From positions 1-64,000 of the forward strand of contig NZ_JASHKA010000002.1 of the NCBI RefSeq assembly GCF_030732845.1: DNA of 64,000 bases, in the 5' to 3' direction. The notes beneath the pieces were generated by a model, which worked only from the letters and a program-made list of their open reading frames with translations, searched no databases and had not been told where the DNA came from. The position numbers and the translations under genes were made by a program. This DNA comes from Roseibium sp. MMSF_3544. GTDB taxonomy: Bacteria > Pseudomonadota > Alphaproteobacteria > Rhizobiales > Stappiaceae. This document shows, piece after piece, positions 28,101 to 35,308 of this stretch (position 1 is its first letter; each line of letters begins with the position of its first letter).

Positions 28101-28354
28101 TCCCAGGCCTTGTCGAGCTTCAAAATAGCCTGCCCCGTGTAATCTGAGCTGTGGACATCGGCAACCAGAACCTGCGCACCGGACTTGCCGCCACGCAGTT
28201 CGCGGCTCAGGCACATCGTTCCCTCGGCACCCAGCCTCTTCTCTACTTGTGCAAGCAGGCACGAATAGGCCTTTGGCCAGGGCAAGCCTGACTGCAGGGT
28301 CTCTTCCAAAGGGCTGCTTTGCTGACCCAAATTTATGACGTCACTTTCTACCAA
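25142..28354 (-). CDS. Kinase-fold / TolB-like / TPR membrane fusion protein
   Basis: A 1070-residue protein with an unusual order of parts. Residues about 30-390 form an aminoglycoside-phosphotransferase or protein-kinase-like domain: ATP-site Lys in AILKLDKAW (K79), catalytic loop SHGDLHGMNLL (D251, N256) and metal Asp in FLIDLADYDSD (D273). A Ser/Thr-rich linker runs to about 465. FFDELRRRNVVKVAAGYIVV then begins a block with three membrane segments (about 477-503, 512-533, 558-577). Next come a TolB-like domain (about 597-715, SIAVLPFKNLS, DYILEGSVR) and TPR-like helices (about 735-900). The second half is common in proteobacterial adenylate-cyclase-like or CadC-like proteins; fusion to this kinase fold is not familiar to me. 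All three active-site motifs are present, so activity is possible. The upstream 28355-28600 region is AT-rich. The TAG stop lies in a TAGGGTACGGA sequence. Confidence 0.85.
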   Translation of the reverse strand: MVESDVINLGQQSSPLEETLQSGLPWPKAYSCLLAQVEKRLGAEGTMCLSRELRGGKSGAQVLVADVHSSDYTGQAILKLDKAWDPVHGGRPEPELLMQAIESSPEFAGQHLPRLLYSFHDRDQFGILLTIAGRGLEYADPWPDVPFEKQLPVIRHLSKDLLAEWNKNYRLSDGIHMPQDLLSSWLGYRLVTGSGGRIHTFLSKECGLDFHDPSFTFEGQWFPNPLAFAEGVVDLHDRLHIRAVKGHSHGDLHGMNLLVGQEDPANPDYFLIDLADYDSDQFLFFDHAYFELSHLLMSRKDRDAAYWEGLFENLSHRNRHKTARGLQADDLGLMEIVSTLRSGIKDWIETYEPDRLSFMESQCLLARVAAGLNFAHKNIDPRMRRIAFLYAALSLKDYLQLNRVDWPKHGPSFSIGCAEAPERTTSQALLPEKRQATSRSNTSGRDITTARAVPVSAPKALSKQDHNRHSFFDELRRRNVVKVAAGYIVVAWLCLQVALVLQSTLKLPEWTDSLVATLLALGFPIACVLAWAYELSPTGLQRTTELGQQAPPSKSETALNYLLGIGVVLILTISVANPIYGRFLPSLNEPVIGDDHKSIAVLPFKNLSRMDESDNFSDGLTVELMSTLARTGQFRVPGLSSSFSFKDKNEDLRVIGKELGVDYILEGSVRHVDGDFRIEAQLVEADDGFLIWSDVFDESQEDLFQIQEKIALQVGEALNTPLQITADALMEIRTSNARAYELFLQGLGLYQQRGAALQEAADLLNEAVSLDPDFAAGWAALSLVYNVYPNYIVSDDEGRVDTAFMLSRSQEFALRANLINPELPLVQYAMANTFRRNRQWSEAEDMYRAALDQVPDAYDVLEDYAELLSMLGRHEQAIAMAEHTTQADPFNSVFQFRELEAKWAADPSAGNAKKLIAFFEEKSPQREPIARPMIGYMVKTGQTDELRALIAACNDCDPVWKTRVMEMINSIGKDAPEDIFEEYKNDNFMGYTLLNAIGGPDLALKAYLHYALALRRSAVSYSVPWTVIDSVGSEEQFKFLVEQTGILDYWRERGWPDRCRPLEGDDFECS

Positions 28355-28600
28355 CGCTCGACTAGCTCCCGTCTGTCCCCGTGAGATGTCTGATAGATAA
28401 GTGATTTTCGCGAAGTCTGAAGTTAAATTGATGTAATGATAAGATAAAATCGATATTCCAGCGTCAAGGAAAGCAAAATACTTAGGTTTGGAAAATTAAA
28501 CTTGAAAAAGTAATTCTCTATAGGAAAAGTAATGGTGACTAATTGTACAGGCTAAAAAATAGGCGAATCCTTTTGAGGGCGGCATCATGACCTTGCCGAC
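28355..28600. promoter_or_regulatory. AT-rich upstream region of the fusion gene
   Basis: The stretch is clearly poorer in G and C than its surroundings, with runs such as GATAAGATAAAATCGATATT and GAAAATTAAACTTGAAAAAG. It contains no open frame of note and precedes the start of the fusion gene, so it probably holds its promoter. The composition shift may also mark acquired DNA. Confidence 0.4.
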
Positions 28601-28648
28601 CCGCTTAGATCTGGAATCGGCGGTCTTTTGCAATCGCGATTTTGCGGA

Positions 28649-29056
28649 TCAGGCCGAAGCCTGAACCACCATCTCAACTTCAATCTTCAAGTCCGGCGCG
28701 GCCAGTGCGGCAACGCCGATACCGGTAAGGCTCGGCAGCGCGCCTGCCAGAAAGTCCAGAATGAGCGGCATTACCGCTTCCTGCGACTGCGGCGTCAGGT
28801 CGGTCACGTAGATGCGCATGTGAACAATGTCCTCAGGCGTGCTGCCGATTTCTGTCAGTGCATGTCGCAGGTTTTCAATGACAATCTCTGTTTGCTCAAC
28901 AAGCGATGCCGGGACGTCTCCGCCATCGGCCCTCCAGGCGACTTGGCCTGACACAAAGGCCAAACGGCCGGCTTCGGCAACGGAAATCTGGGAATATCCG
29001 ACTTTCCCGGCGTCGGGCAGGCTGTTCGGATTAAGACGCAAGATCGGGGCTGACAT
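28649..29056 (-). CDS. RidA family protein
   Basis: A 135-residue YjgF/YER057c/UK114 (RidA) family member. Such proteins are trimers that hydrolyse reactive enamines and imines to ketoacids and ammonia. The family pattern is visible in AFVSGQVAWRADG, QTEIVIENLRHALTEIGSTPEDIVHMRIYVTD and the C-terminal ALAAPDLKIEVEMVVQA. The usual catalytic Arg near the C-terminus of RidA is not evident (the region reads ALAAPDLKIEVE). This may therefore be one of the Rid subfamilies with another activity. ATG 29056 follows AAGGATGATT; an ATG six bases upstream is too close to it. The LysR-type gene diverges from it. Confidence 0.83.
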   Translation of the reverse strand: MSAPILRLNPNSLPDAGKVGYSQISVAEAGRLAFVSGQVAWRADGGDVPASLVEQTEIVIENLRHALTEIGSTPEDIVHMRIYVTDLTPQSQEAVMPLILDFLAGALPSLTGIGVAALAAPDLKIEVEMVVQASA

Positions 29057-29156
29057 AATCATCCTTTCAAAATGGCAGATTTACGTCACCTGTAGCGCTA
29101 TCATTTGCCGAACTGTATTCGCCTCAATAGCGAACAAATTTCTGCAAAGAGGTTGC

Positions 29157-30089
29157 ATGCTCGGTTCGAAGGTAAATGATATTCTTGTGTTTCTTTCCGT
29201 CGTCGACACTGGAAGTTTCGTGGACGGGGGGAGGGCGTTCGGGCTTTCCCGCTCAACCGCCGGTAAGGCGGTTGCCAGGCTTGAGGACGCCTATGGTGCC
29301 CGCCTTTTGAACCGGACAACACGCGCGCTGGATATGACAGAAGAAGGCCGGAAGCTTTATGAGCACGGTCAAGCAATCCGCGCCGCGATCGAGGAAGCGG
29401 ATCTGAGCCTTTCTGCCGACGCGGGAATTCCGCGCGGGACTTTGCGCATCACCGCGCCAGATGCGGTCGGTCGCCGCATTCTGTTGCCCGTCGTCCGGCG
29501 TTTTCTGGAAAAGTGGCCGCAAATGCGGGTTGAAATCGGGTTTTCAGACCGCGTGGACAACATGATCGAGAAAGGGTTCGATCTTGCAATCAGGGTCGGT
29601 GTCACATCACCTGGTCAAGGTTTTATTTCAAGAACGCTGCTGACCGACGTGCCGGTGCTTTGCGCTGCGCCGGCCTATTTTGAAGGCGGCGGACGTCCTT
29701 TGCGTGCTGAACAACTGGACGCATTTGATCTTCTTCTGTTTGGCGACCAAGGCAAAAATCAGGGATGGCGCATCAGGGACGAAGGCGGCCCCTGGATCCG
29801 CCTGCAGGGTCATGCGCGTTTGAAGCTCGACAGCGCCGAAGCGCTGCGTGAGGCTGCTCTTGCTGGATTGGGAATCGCCTTGCTGCCCCGGCTCGTCGTT
29901 GAAGAAGACCTTGCAGCGGGCCGACTTGAACAGGTATTGCCGCTGGCCGAGTGCGGCTCTGTCCCGATCATCGCGCTTTATCCGCACAAACGGCTGCTCG
30001 AACCGCGTGTCCGGCGCTTCATCGACATGCTGGCGGAGCACCTCAATCGAAATGGTTCGTCCTGCGGTAATGGTAATCGACCGCCTTAA
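29157..30089 (+). CDS. LysR family transcriptional regulator
   Basis: A 310-residue LysR-type regulator with an N-terminal winged helix-turn-helix (ILVFLSVVDTGSFVDGGRAF, LSRSTAGKAVARLEDAYGAR, LLNRTTRALDMTEEG). The C-terminal substrate-binding fold resembles the CrgA/PA2220 group. The frame opens as far back as 28827, but ATG 29157, preceded by AAAGAGGTTGC, gives the canonical N-terminus. It is divergent from the RidA gene over a 100-base spacer, so RidA is the likely target and an enamine- or imine-forming compound the likely signal. Its stop overlaps the end of the next, convergent gene by 4 bases. Confidence 0.9.
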   Translation: MLGSKVNDILVFLSVVDTGSFVDGGRAFGLSRSTAGKAVARLEDAYGARLLNRTTRALDMTEEGRKLYEHGQAIRAAIEEADLSLSADAGIPRGTLRITAPDAVGRRILLPVVRRFLEKWPQMRVEIGFSDRVDNMIEKGFDLAIRVGVTSPGQGFISRTLLTDVPVLCAAPAYFEGGGRPLRAEQLDAFDLLLFGDQGKNQGWRIRDEGGPWIRLQGHARLKLDSAEALREAALAGLGIALLPRLVVEEDLAAGRLEQVLPLAECGSVPIIALYPHKRLLEPRVRRFIDMLAEHLNRNGSSCGNGNRPP

Positions 30090-30958
30090 ACCTTTGTCAC
30101 CAGAGCCTTGAGAGCCGTTTGATGAAGGAGGGAGGCAGCGTCCTCCGGCGAGACCCATCTCCTGGTCCGGTGCTTTTCCTCCCAGGCGTCATCGGGGAGG
30201 ATTTCGGTGACTTCCATCGAATAAACCGTTACTTCGCAGGTCGCGCCCCACTTCTCATATGCATAGGTCCCAAGGGGCGCGGTGCCGACAGTCCCCTTAA
30301 CGCCTGCTTCCTCCAGTGCTTCATTCATGGCTGATGCGGCAGGACCGAGCCCCGGTTCGACAATTCCCTTGGGAACGACCCAGCGGCTGCCGCCGCTCGA
30401 CCCGACGATGAGAATTTCAGTACCGCCACCTGTCCGGCGAAAAGGCACGACAGAAGACTGGGTGTAGTAATACGCCGGCCGTTCTCGCTGATCGGAACCG
30501 TTGGGGGTGGGATAAGGAAAGAGGTCAGGCAGATCTTTCGGGTCGACACGTTTGACAAGACGTGTGTCGCCATTTTCTTGCGAAAGCCAAAGGAAAACGC
30601 CAGGTCCGGGATCCGCATCAAGCCCCATTTTCCGCAAGACTTCCCGGAGTTGCCCGGCAAGTCCGACCAGAAGGGGCCTGCCTTCTTTTGGCAATTCGGG
30701 AACATGCCCGTCGGAAAGCTCCGCCGACAGTGTGATGTTGCGAGCCGTCCAGCCTGCAGCCTTAAGGGCCTTTTCGGCAGTCACCTGCGCGCGCAGCGCA
30801 CTGGTGGTAATTGTCATGTCCGGCTTGAGGCCGTTCCCCGCCATCCAGGTGCCGATTTTCTGCGCCTGACGCTTTCCCTTGTTCCGCAAGGGCCGGTCGA
30901 TGTCCGGGCCGTTCCACGATTTCATCGCAGCGCCGGCGCACAGCATCAAAAGCTCCAT
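30086..30958 (-). CDS. Degenerate histidine-phosphatase / NUDIX two-domain protein
   Basis: The 290-residue protein joins an N-terminal SixA-like histidine phosphatase domain (about 1-150) to a C-terminal NUDIX domain (about 150-290). In the first domain the Arg-His-Gly that carries the catalytic His is replaced by MLCAGAA. The rest of the pattern (LRNKGKRQAQKIGTWM, ITTSALRAQVTAEKAL, SDGHVPEL) remains. The NUDIX box is also off-consensus: PKGIVEPGLGPAASAMNEAL followed by EEAG, with Arg-Glu changed to Asn-Glu and an expected Glu replaced. The relatives that fuse these domains (mycobacterial MutT1-like) have the NUDIX part first. The ATG at 30958 follows GGGAGGCATCT; the longer frame to 31114 has no similarity. 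Confidence 0.75.
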   Translation of the reverse strand: MELLMLCAGAAMKSWNGPDIDRPLRNKGKRQAQKIGTWMAGNGLKPDMTITTSALRAQVTAEKALKAAGWTARNITLSAELSDGHVPELPKEGRPLLVGLAGQLREVLRKMGLDADPGPGVFLWLSQENGDTRLVKRVDPKDLPDLFPYPTPNGSDQRERPAYYYTQSSVVPFRRTGGGTEILIVGSSGGSRWVVPKGIVEPGLGPAASAMNEALEEAGVKGTVGTAPLGTYAYEKWGATCEVTVYSMEVTEILPDDAWEEKHRTRRWVSPEDAASLLHQTALKALVTKV

Positions 30959-31097
30959 AGATGCCTCCCGACAGTCATCGGGCGATGATCGTGCGCCCAC
31001 CAGATCCTGACGTCTGTTAACACCGAAAGCATATCCAAGCCGATGGCGGCTGTCACAAGACGGTCGCCAACAAGAAACACTCGCCGAGACAGCCGGG

Positions 31098-31550
31098 TCA
31101 GCGCATGTCCTCAATCATTGCACGGGCCTCGCTTCGGCACGTCGTGCTGACGTTGTTTGACCATGCATAAATGCAGGCCAGTAATCGCCCCTTGCCAGGC
31201 GCAACGCTCCTGCAATGGGTCCTGATATCCGATGCGCAGACCTGTTTCAGTTTGGCTTCATCAACCCGGACGGTCCCGCTGCGCGCGCCTGCTGGGACCT
31301 TGGGTTCAAAGGCCATTCTTTTTGCAACTTTCGTGACTTCCGGTTTGCATGCCGGCGAGATTCTGTTGCCGTGCGCAAAAAGGCACGCGGAAATGCGTCC
31401 ACGCCCCTCCCGCACGCCCTTGCAAAGGGAGGCGATATCCGGCGAGCACGCGGTCATGAGCGAGCTGGCCTGAGCGGGGGAGCTGTTACCTGTTGTCGTT
31501 GCGCCGGCAAGGGCCATGGCGAACATGGCAGACGTGATCTTTTTGCCCAT
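31098..31550 (-). CDS. Exported cysteine-rich repeat protein
   Basis: A 150-residue protein with a signal peptide (cleavage probable near QAS-SL). It has two copies of a Cys-rich repeat like that of eukaryotic GLG1/FGF-receptor Cys-rich proteins: ACSPDIASLCKGVREGRGRI with further Cys, and VCASDIRTHCRSVAPGKGRL with further Cys. Each repeat has four cysteines, so two disulfides per repeat are likely in the periplasm. Function is unknown; such proteins are widespread in rhizobia-like bacteria. The ATG at 31548-31550 has GGAG at a good distance; an ATG nine bases upstream sits on the ribosome-binding site. Confidence 0.8.
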   Translation of the reverse strand: MGKKITSAMFAMALAGATTTGNSSPAQASSLMTACSPDIASLCKGVREGRGRISACLFAHGNRISPACKPEVTKVAKRMAFEPKVPAGARSGTVRVDEAKLKQVCASDIRTHCRSVAPGKGRLLACIYAWSNNVSTTCRSEARAMIEDMR

Positions 31551-31670
31551 TTGTTCCATCTCCCTTCATGGTGAGTGAACGTTGGCTGATCTGTGCCCTG
31601 CCTGAGAATTTTACCGCATTTTCGCTTTGATCGGAACCGCGCGCGCGAACTGCCTTAAGGTGGAATCGTA

Positions 31671-32348
31671 TCAGTCGCCTGCCACAAAGTAATGCAGGGT
31701 TCCATCGGGACCGATGCCGACACGATAAAACGTCCAGGCACCGAATTCTTCCATTTCGGCATAGTCGCCCGCGGTAATGATCCGGTACATTTCGACCTTC
31801 TGGTCCGGCGTCAGGTCTTGAAGCGGATAGCGGGCAAAATACGGCCACACATACATCTCTTGCGGCGTCCCGACATCGACATGCAGGAAGCCTGCGTCCA
31901 GCGTGTCCGCCAGTATCGCCAGGATCTCGAAACCCTCGCCGTCGCCTGAACTCTGTTTCAGAAAATCGATCGGATCATCGATGTCGCCGAATGAAAGTGT
32001 TGGCGGCAGCTCGTTGCTCTCAAGCACCATGCGCATCCGCTTCATGTCGCCCAGAAGGGCAGCTTCACGAAGTTGCGCGTGCATGCGCGCCACGGGCTTC
32101 GGCAAAACGGAGGTATTGTAGAGAACCTGGGGTGCAGCAAGGTCGGCAGGGGCGGCAGCCTTGTTGCCAGCCGGTGTTGCCGGTTCATCGCTGCTTTGCG
32201 GAACAGACAGTTGATCGTCCGGTATCGGCGCGGATTGCTGGGTCGGCTCTGGACCAATCGGGATGGTTTCCGTCGTGACGTTCTTGGCCAGGCCGACTGC
32301 CGGAAAGAGACAGAAAACCAGAACCGCCGCCGTTTTTGTCCGTCCCAT
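31671..32348 (-). CDS. Conserved hypothetical exported protein
   Basis: I do not recognise this 225-residue protein by name. It has an N-terminal signal peptide (cleavage near GLA-KN), a Pro/Ala/Gln-rich linker of about 50 residues, and a folded C-terminal part of about 145 residues with ankyrin-like helices: QLREAALLGDMKRMRMVLES and GEGFEILAILADTLDAGFLH. It ends in an aromatic block, AWTFYRVGIGPDGTLHYFVA. The build suggests a periplasmic protein, perhaps with a binding role. It has its own upstream region of about 180 bases shared with the divergent LysE gene. Confidence 0.75.
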   Translation of the reverse strand: MGRTKTAAVLVFCLFPAVGLAKNVTTETIPIGPEPTQQSAPIPDDQLSVPQSSDEPATPAGNKAAAPADLAAPQVLYNTSVLPKPVARMHAQLREAALLGDMKRMRMVLESNELPPTLSFGDIDDPIDFLKQSSGDGEGFEILAILADTLDAGFLHVDVGTPQEMYVWPYFARYPLQDLTPDQKVEMYRIITAGDYAEMEEFGAWTFYRVGIGPDGTLHYFVAGD

Positions 32349-32530
32349 GGCGAACTCCCGTAATTGCGATTTGCCGCCCCATCGCCCTTATGGGACATTC
32401 CTTAAACAATTCGTGCGAGAGTTCAAACAGCTTGAGCGTATTTTCCGTCCTTGTGATTGGCCCGCGAGACCAATTTCGGGCGGGAAGAGGCTTTCATAAA
32501 AAATCCAAGGTCTAAAACAAAGGGCCGGCT

Positions 32531-33193
32531 GTGACAGTGTTGGAATACGTTCTGATCGGATTTTTTATTGGCATTCTGACGACAGCGCCAGTTGGTCCGG
32601 TCAACGTCATGGCCATCCAGCACGCCGTCAGAAGCGGCTTCAGCCACGGCGTCTTTGTCGGGTTGGGCGCAGTGGTCGCGGATACGATTTTCGCAATTGC
32701 CGCCATCTTTGGTGTCTCTGCAATCACCAACTTCGTCGAAGGCCAATTCCGTCTCATCGAGGTTGTCGGCGGCGCGCTTCTGATTGTTTTCGGCATCAAG
32801 ATCTGGAATACGCATCCGCATTTGGACAAAGACGGCAACGACCGGGAATACAGCTATTTGGGCGACTCGGCCGCAGCCTTTTTCATGGCAATCACCAATC
32901 CTGGCGCAATTCTGGCTTTCATTGCGATTTTCGGCGGACTAGGCGACTACCGTCCAGCACACGGCGATCACTTCGGTGCCTTGATGATGGTTGCTGGTGT
33001 CGCGAGTGGGGCGACAACCTGGTGGGTCACCGTGTCTGCGACGGTGTCGCATTTCAAAGCAAAGATCGACGACCGGTGGCTGGACCGGGCCAATCACATT
33101 GCCGGCTTTGTCCTAGTCGCCTTCGGCGCCTTGATTTACATGAGCCTTGCGCTGGACGGGTTCAGCCACGCCGCAAGTTTCTGGCGGTCTTGA
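32531..33193 (+). CDS. LysE family amino-acid exporter
   Basis: A 220-residue membrane protein of the LysE/RhtB family with about six membrane segments. The N-terminal GFFIGILTTAPVGPVNVMAI carries the family's Pro-Gly-Pro-like signature (TAPVGPVN), and GLGAVVADTIFAIAAIFG forms the second segment. These carriers export amino acids or related compounds; the substrate is unknown. The start is a GTG, with a poor Shine-Dalgarno match (AGGGCCGGCT). A hairpin terminator follows 15 bases after the stop, facing a convergent small gene. Confidence 0.88.
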   Translation: MTVLEYVLIGFFIGILTTAPVGPVNVMAIQHAVRSGFSHGVFVGLGAVVADTIFAIAAIFGVSAITNFVEGQFRLIEVVGGALLIVFGIKIWNTHPHLDKDGNDREYSYLGDSAAAFFMAITNPGAILAFIAIFGGLGDYRPAHGDHFGALMMVAGVASGATTWWVTVSATVSHFKAKIDDRWLDRANHIAGFVLVAFGALIYMSLALDGFSHAASFWRS

Positions 33194-33202
33194 ACCGGGA
33201 AT

Positions 33203-33227
33203 AAAAAAGGCCGGATGATCCGGCCTT
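33203..33227. terminator. Bidirectional terminator-like hairpin after lysE
   Basis: A 7-bp stem GGCCGGA-TGA-TCCGGCC has an A-run on its left side (33203-33208), so the minus-strand transcript would end in T residues. It sits between two convergent genes. On the plus strand only two T residues follow. Confidence 0.75.
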
Positions 33228-33251
33228 CATGTATCGTTTTGGACGGCAGGT

Positions 33252-33524
33252 CTACTGAAGGACCCGGTTCACCGTGTAATCACCTTGAAGAATGCGATCC
33301 GGCAGTCCCTCGGCAAGTTTGGCGACGGCGTCCTCGCCGTAGGCTGCAACGAGATCGGCAAGCGCGGTGAACATGGCGGCATGTGCAACCGCGTCGGCAT
33401 CGACACCATTGGCGATGGCTTCCGCCCAGGCATCTGAAATGAAGCCGAGAGCGGCGCGTCTGATGTCTTCGTCTTCGGCGAACTCGGCCTCCATGGCCGC
33501 TTCAGCATAATCGTCGTTTATCAT
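33252..33524 (-). CDS. Small acidic hypothetical protein
   Basis: A 90-residue protein I do not recognise. It is acidic and Ala-rich, predicted to be largely helical (AEAAMEAEFAEDEDIRRAAL, AMFTALADLVAAYGEDAVAK), without membrane segment or signal peptide. The ATG at 33524 follows AAGGGAACGA; the frame extends to 33608, but that part is Arg-rich and has no ribosome-binding site. Similar short proteins of unknown role occur next to lysE or TIGR02301 genes in relatives, from memory only. Confidence 0.7.
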   Translation of the reverse strand: MINDDYAEAAMEAEFAEDEDIRRAALGFISDAWAEAIANGVDADAVAHAAMFTALADLVAAYGEDAVAKLAEGLPDRILQGDYTVNRVLQ

Positions 33525-33714
33525 TCGTTCCCTTACCGGTCTGTCCCGAACCCGAGGAGACAACTCCCGCGTGTCCCTCTCCCGAATCTCATGATCTGAT
33601 CCTAGCACGGCGATCCGCGCTGATAAGCAACCGTGAACGCAAACTTAACGGCCACCCACAAATTTGATTCAAAAGGTTAACCAACTCGTAACGTTTCGAC
33701 GTTTTTGCCCGGAT

Positions 33715-34125
33715 TTATCGGCCATAGCGGCTGGTAACGTCGCTTATGATCGTTTCGCCCTCGCTCAGATACTGTCCCATTGCGATACGGGCTGCGTCGG
33801 TGCACTCTCTGTAAGCGACTGAGAATCCACGATATCCTTGGTTAAACCGTTCGATAAATCTGCGCCGCCGGTTTTCGTCGACCGTTTCTGCGTCCAAAAA
33901 ATCTTCCATCCGGTCGCGCCAGGTCGGCTGATCGTTTTCTTTGCATAAGGGCCGCAGAAAATGGAGCGCGCCAAAGACTTCCGACAATCGCATGAGCTGC
34001 TGTTCGTAGGGCGGGGCATCGATCCCGGGCTGCTGGGCGAATGCAACCTGTGAAGGTGCCGTCGACCCAAGCACCGCCAGAACGATTATCCGGTGCAGGA
34101 AATTAGGGGCGCATTTGTTCCTCAT
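33715..34125 (-). CDS. TIGR02301 family exported protein
   Basis: A 136-residue exported protein with a signal peptide ending near AFA-QQ. The mature part follows the TIGR02301 pattern: PPYEQQLMRLSEVFGALHFL, then LC, W-R-D-R-M, FNQGYRGF, then YRECTDAA and a final SEGE..I..DVTSRYGR. The family is confined to Hyphomicrobiales and its function is unknown. It supports the taxonomic guess for the window. A DUF3179 gene lies 39 bases upstream on the same strand. Confidence 0.88.
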   Translation of the reverse strand: MRNKCAPNFLHRIIVLAVLGSTAPSQVAFAQQPGIDAPPYEQQLMRLSEVFGALHFLRPLCKENDQPTWRDRMEDFLDAETVDENRRRRFIERFNQGYRGFSVAYRECTDAARIAMGQYLSEGETIISDVTSRYGR

Positions 34126-34163
34126 GGCCGGATCATGCGCGCGGCGAGGGTGCTCCGCAAGCG

Positions 34164-35177
34164 TTACGGCTGAGTGATCCCAAGAATTGGTACCTCTGGA
34201 TGGAAGGCATGCACCACAAACGCGAAGGTGACATCGTGGACAAGTGGCGTGTCCCCGTTTGCGTCCATCCTCACTGCCTCGACAGAACCGATCGGCCGGC
34301 CGCGTTCCGTCTCCCTTTTGTCGAGTATGGATGCCTGCTCACCGGTCCAGCGAAGATGAACAGCGTCGGCAAAGGCAACGCTGCCTGACGTTCTGACGTG
34401 ATCAAGTGTTGCCGCGTAGGTCTCGTCTTCATCCCGCACAACAACGACGCGCACCATTGGATTGATGTTGTCGGGCAGATCACCCTGGTAAAGCGGATAA
34501 GGGGCCGACCGGCTGTCATAGCCGACATAAGGATTGGAGCCGTAATCGCGCCGGGGTGAAGGAGGACGCGCCAGGACCTGCCCATCCGGGTGGTCTTTGC
34601 GAAACGTCTCGAACGCGGCGACCGTGGAGGGGATCATTTTCAGCTCGCGCCCCGCGTGGGTGCCGACGATCCCTTCTCCGGTGAACTGCTGCCACCACGT
34701 CTCGCTCTGGCGGTCGTACATCACCAGATCCGAATTCCTCAAGAGTCCGGTCGTTCCGAAGTCGAGAATGTCGCCGTCGAGACGTCGATCAAAGACAATG
34801 GAAGAGTTGCACAAGGGACAGTAGGTCACCGAAACCGGCCTGTTGCCGATCCGGTCATTGACGATCTCGTGCCAGATGAGAATTTGCAGCGGATAGGCTT
34901 TCACCTCGCCGTCCAGTTCCAGAACGATGACCGGTTCCGGGTCTTGAAGCCAGTCTACGCCGCTTGCCGATTGAAATGTCGGTTCGTCGATCGACGGAAT
35001 GCCATCCTTGGGCGGACCGCCCGAAAAGATCGTCCCCAGATCAACGGTTGATATGGAAAAGTCCGTCGAAAACCCCGCGCGGCGCCATTTGTCAGGATCC
35101 GCCGTTGCGGTCGACACCGACGTGAATATCAGGACAAAGGCCAGGAAAACGCCTTTGATGGGGTCTGCAGACCGCAT
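34164..35177 (-). CDS. DUF3179 domain-containing exported protein
   Basis: A 337-residue protein with a signal peptide (cleavage near ATA-DP) and a DUF3179 domain over nearly all of the rest. Conserved blocks are visible: AYPLQILIWHEIVNDRIGNR, VSVTYCPLCNSSIVFDR with the CPLC pair, LDFGTTGLLRNSDLVMYDR, TWWQQFTGEGIVG and the basic ARPPSPRRDYGSNPY. The Cys-Pro-Leu-Cys motif suggests a redox or metal site. The function is unknown. ATG 35177 follows GGAGGCAGTC; the longer frame to 35249 lacks a site. Confidence 0.88.
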   Translation of the reverse strand: MRSADPIKGVFLAFVLIFTSVSTATADPDKWRRAGFSTDFSISTVDLGTIFSGGPPKDGIPSIDEPTFQSASGVDWLQDPEPVIVLELDGEVKAYPLQILIWHEIVNDRIGNRPVSVTYCPLCNSSIVFDRRLDGDILDFGTTGLLRNSDLVMYDRQSETWWQQFTGEGIVGTHAGRELKMIPSTVAAFETFRKDHPDGQVLARPPSPRRDYGSNPYVGYDSRSAPYPLYQGDLPDNINPMVRVVVVRDEDETYAATLDHVRTSGSVAFADAVHLRWTGEQASILDKRETERGRPIGSVEAVRMDANGDTPLVHDVTFAFVVHAFHPEVPILGITQP

Positions 35178-35268
35178 GACTGCCTCCGGAGCTGGGATCT
35201 CCGGAATGCTCTCAGAGCTCAGGCGCAATTGGGAATCACGGTTCTGCAAACCTCCGTGAAGGTTTGCC

Positions 35269-35302
35269 TAGGGTAGGGCCTCGTTTATGAGTCCGTACCC
35301 TA
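35269..35302. mobile_element. Collapsed TAGGGT-ended element (two terminal repeats fused)
   Basis: These 34 bases run from TAGGGTAGGGCCTCGTTTAT to GAGTCCGTACCCTA. The right end reversed, TAGGGTACGGACTCATAAA, matches the terminal repeat of the 268-bp element at 38358-38625 over its first 18-19 bases. The left end is a diverged copy of the same. It looks like a remnant from which the interior was lost, between a DUF3179 gene and a NUDIX gene. TA dinucleotides stand at both ends. Confidence 0.65.
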
Positions 35303-35308
35303 GTGCAG

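Noticed and set aside
31098-31114. Overlap of the phosphatase-NUDIX gene with the Cys-rich protein gene
   Set aside because: It occurs only if the longest frame to 31114 is used; the ATG at 30958 with GGGAGG removes the overlap.
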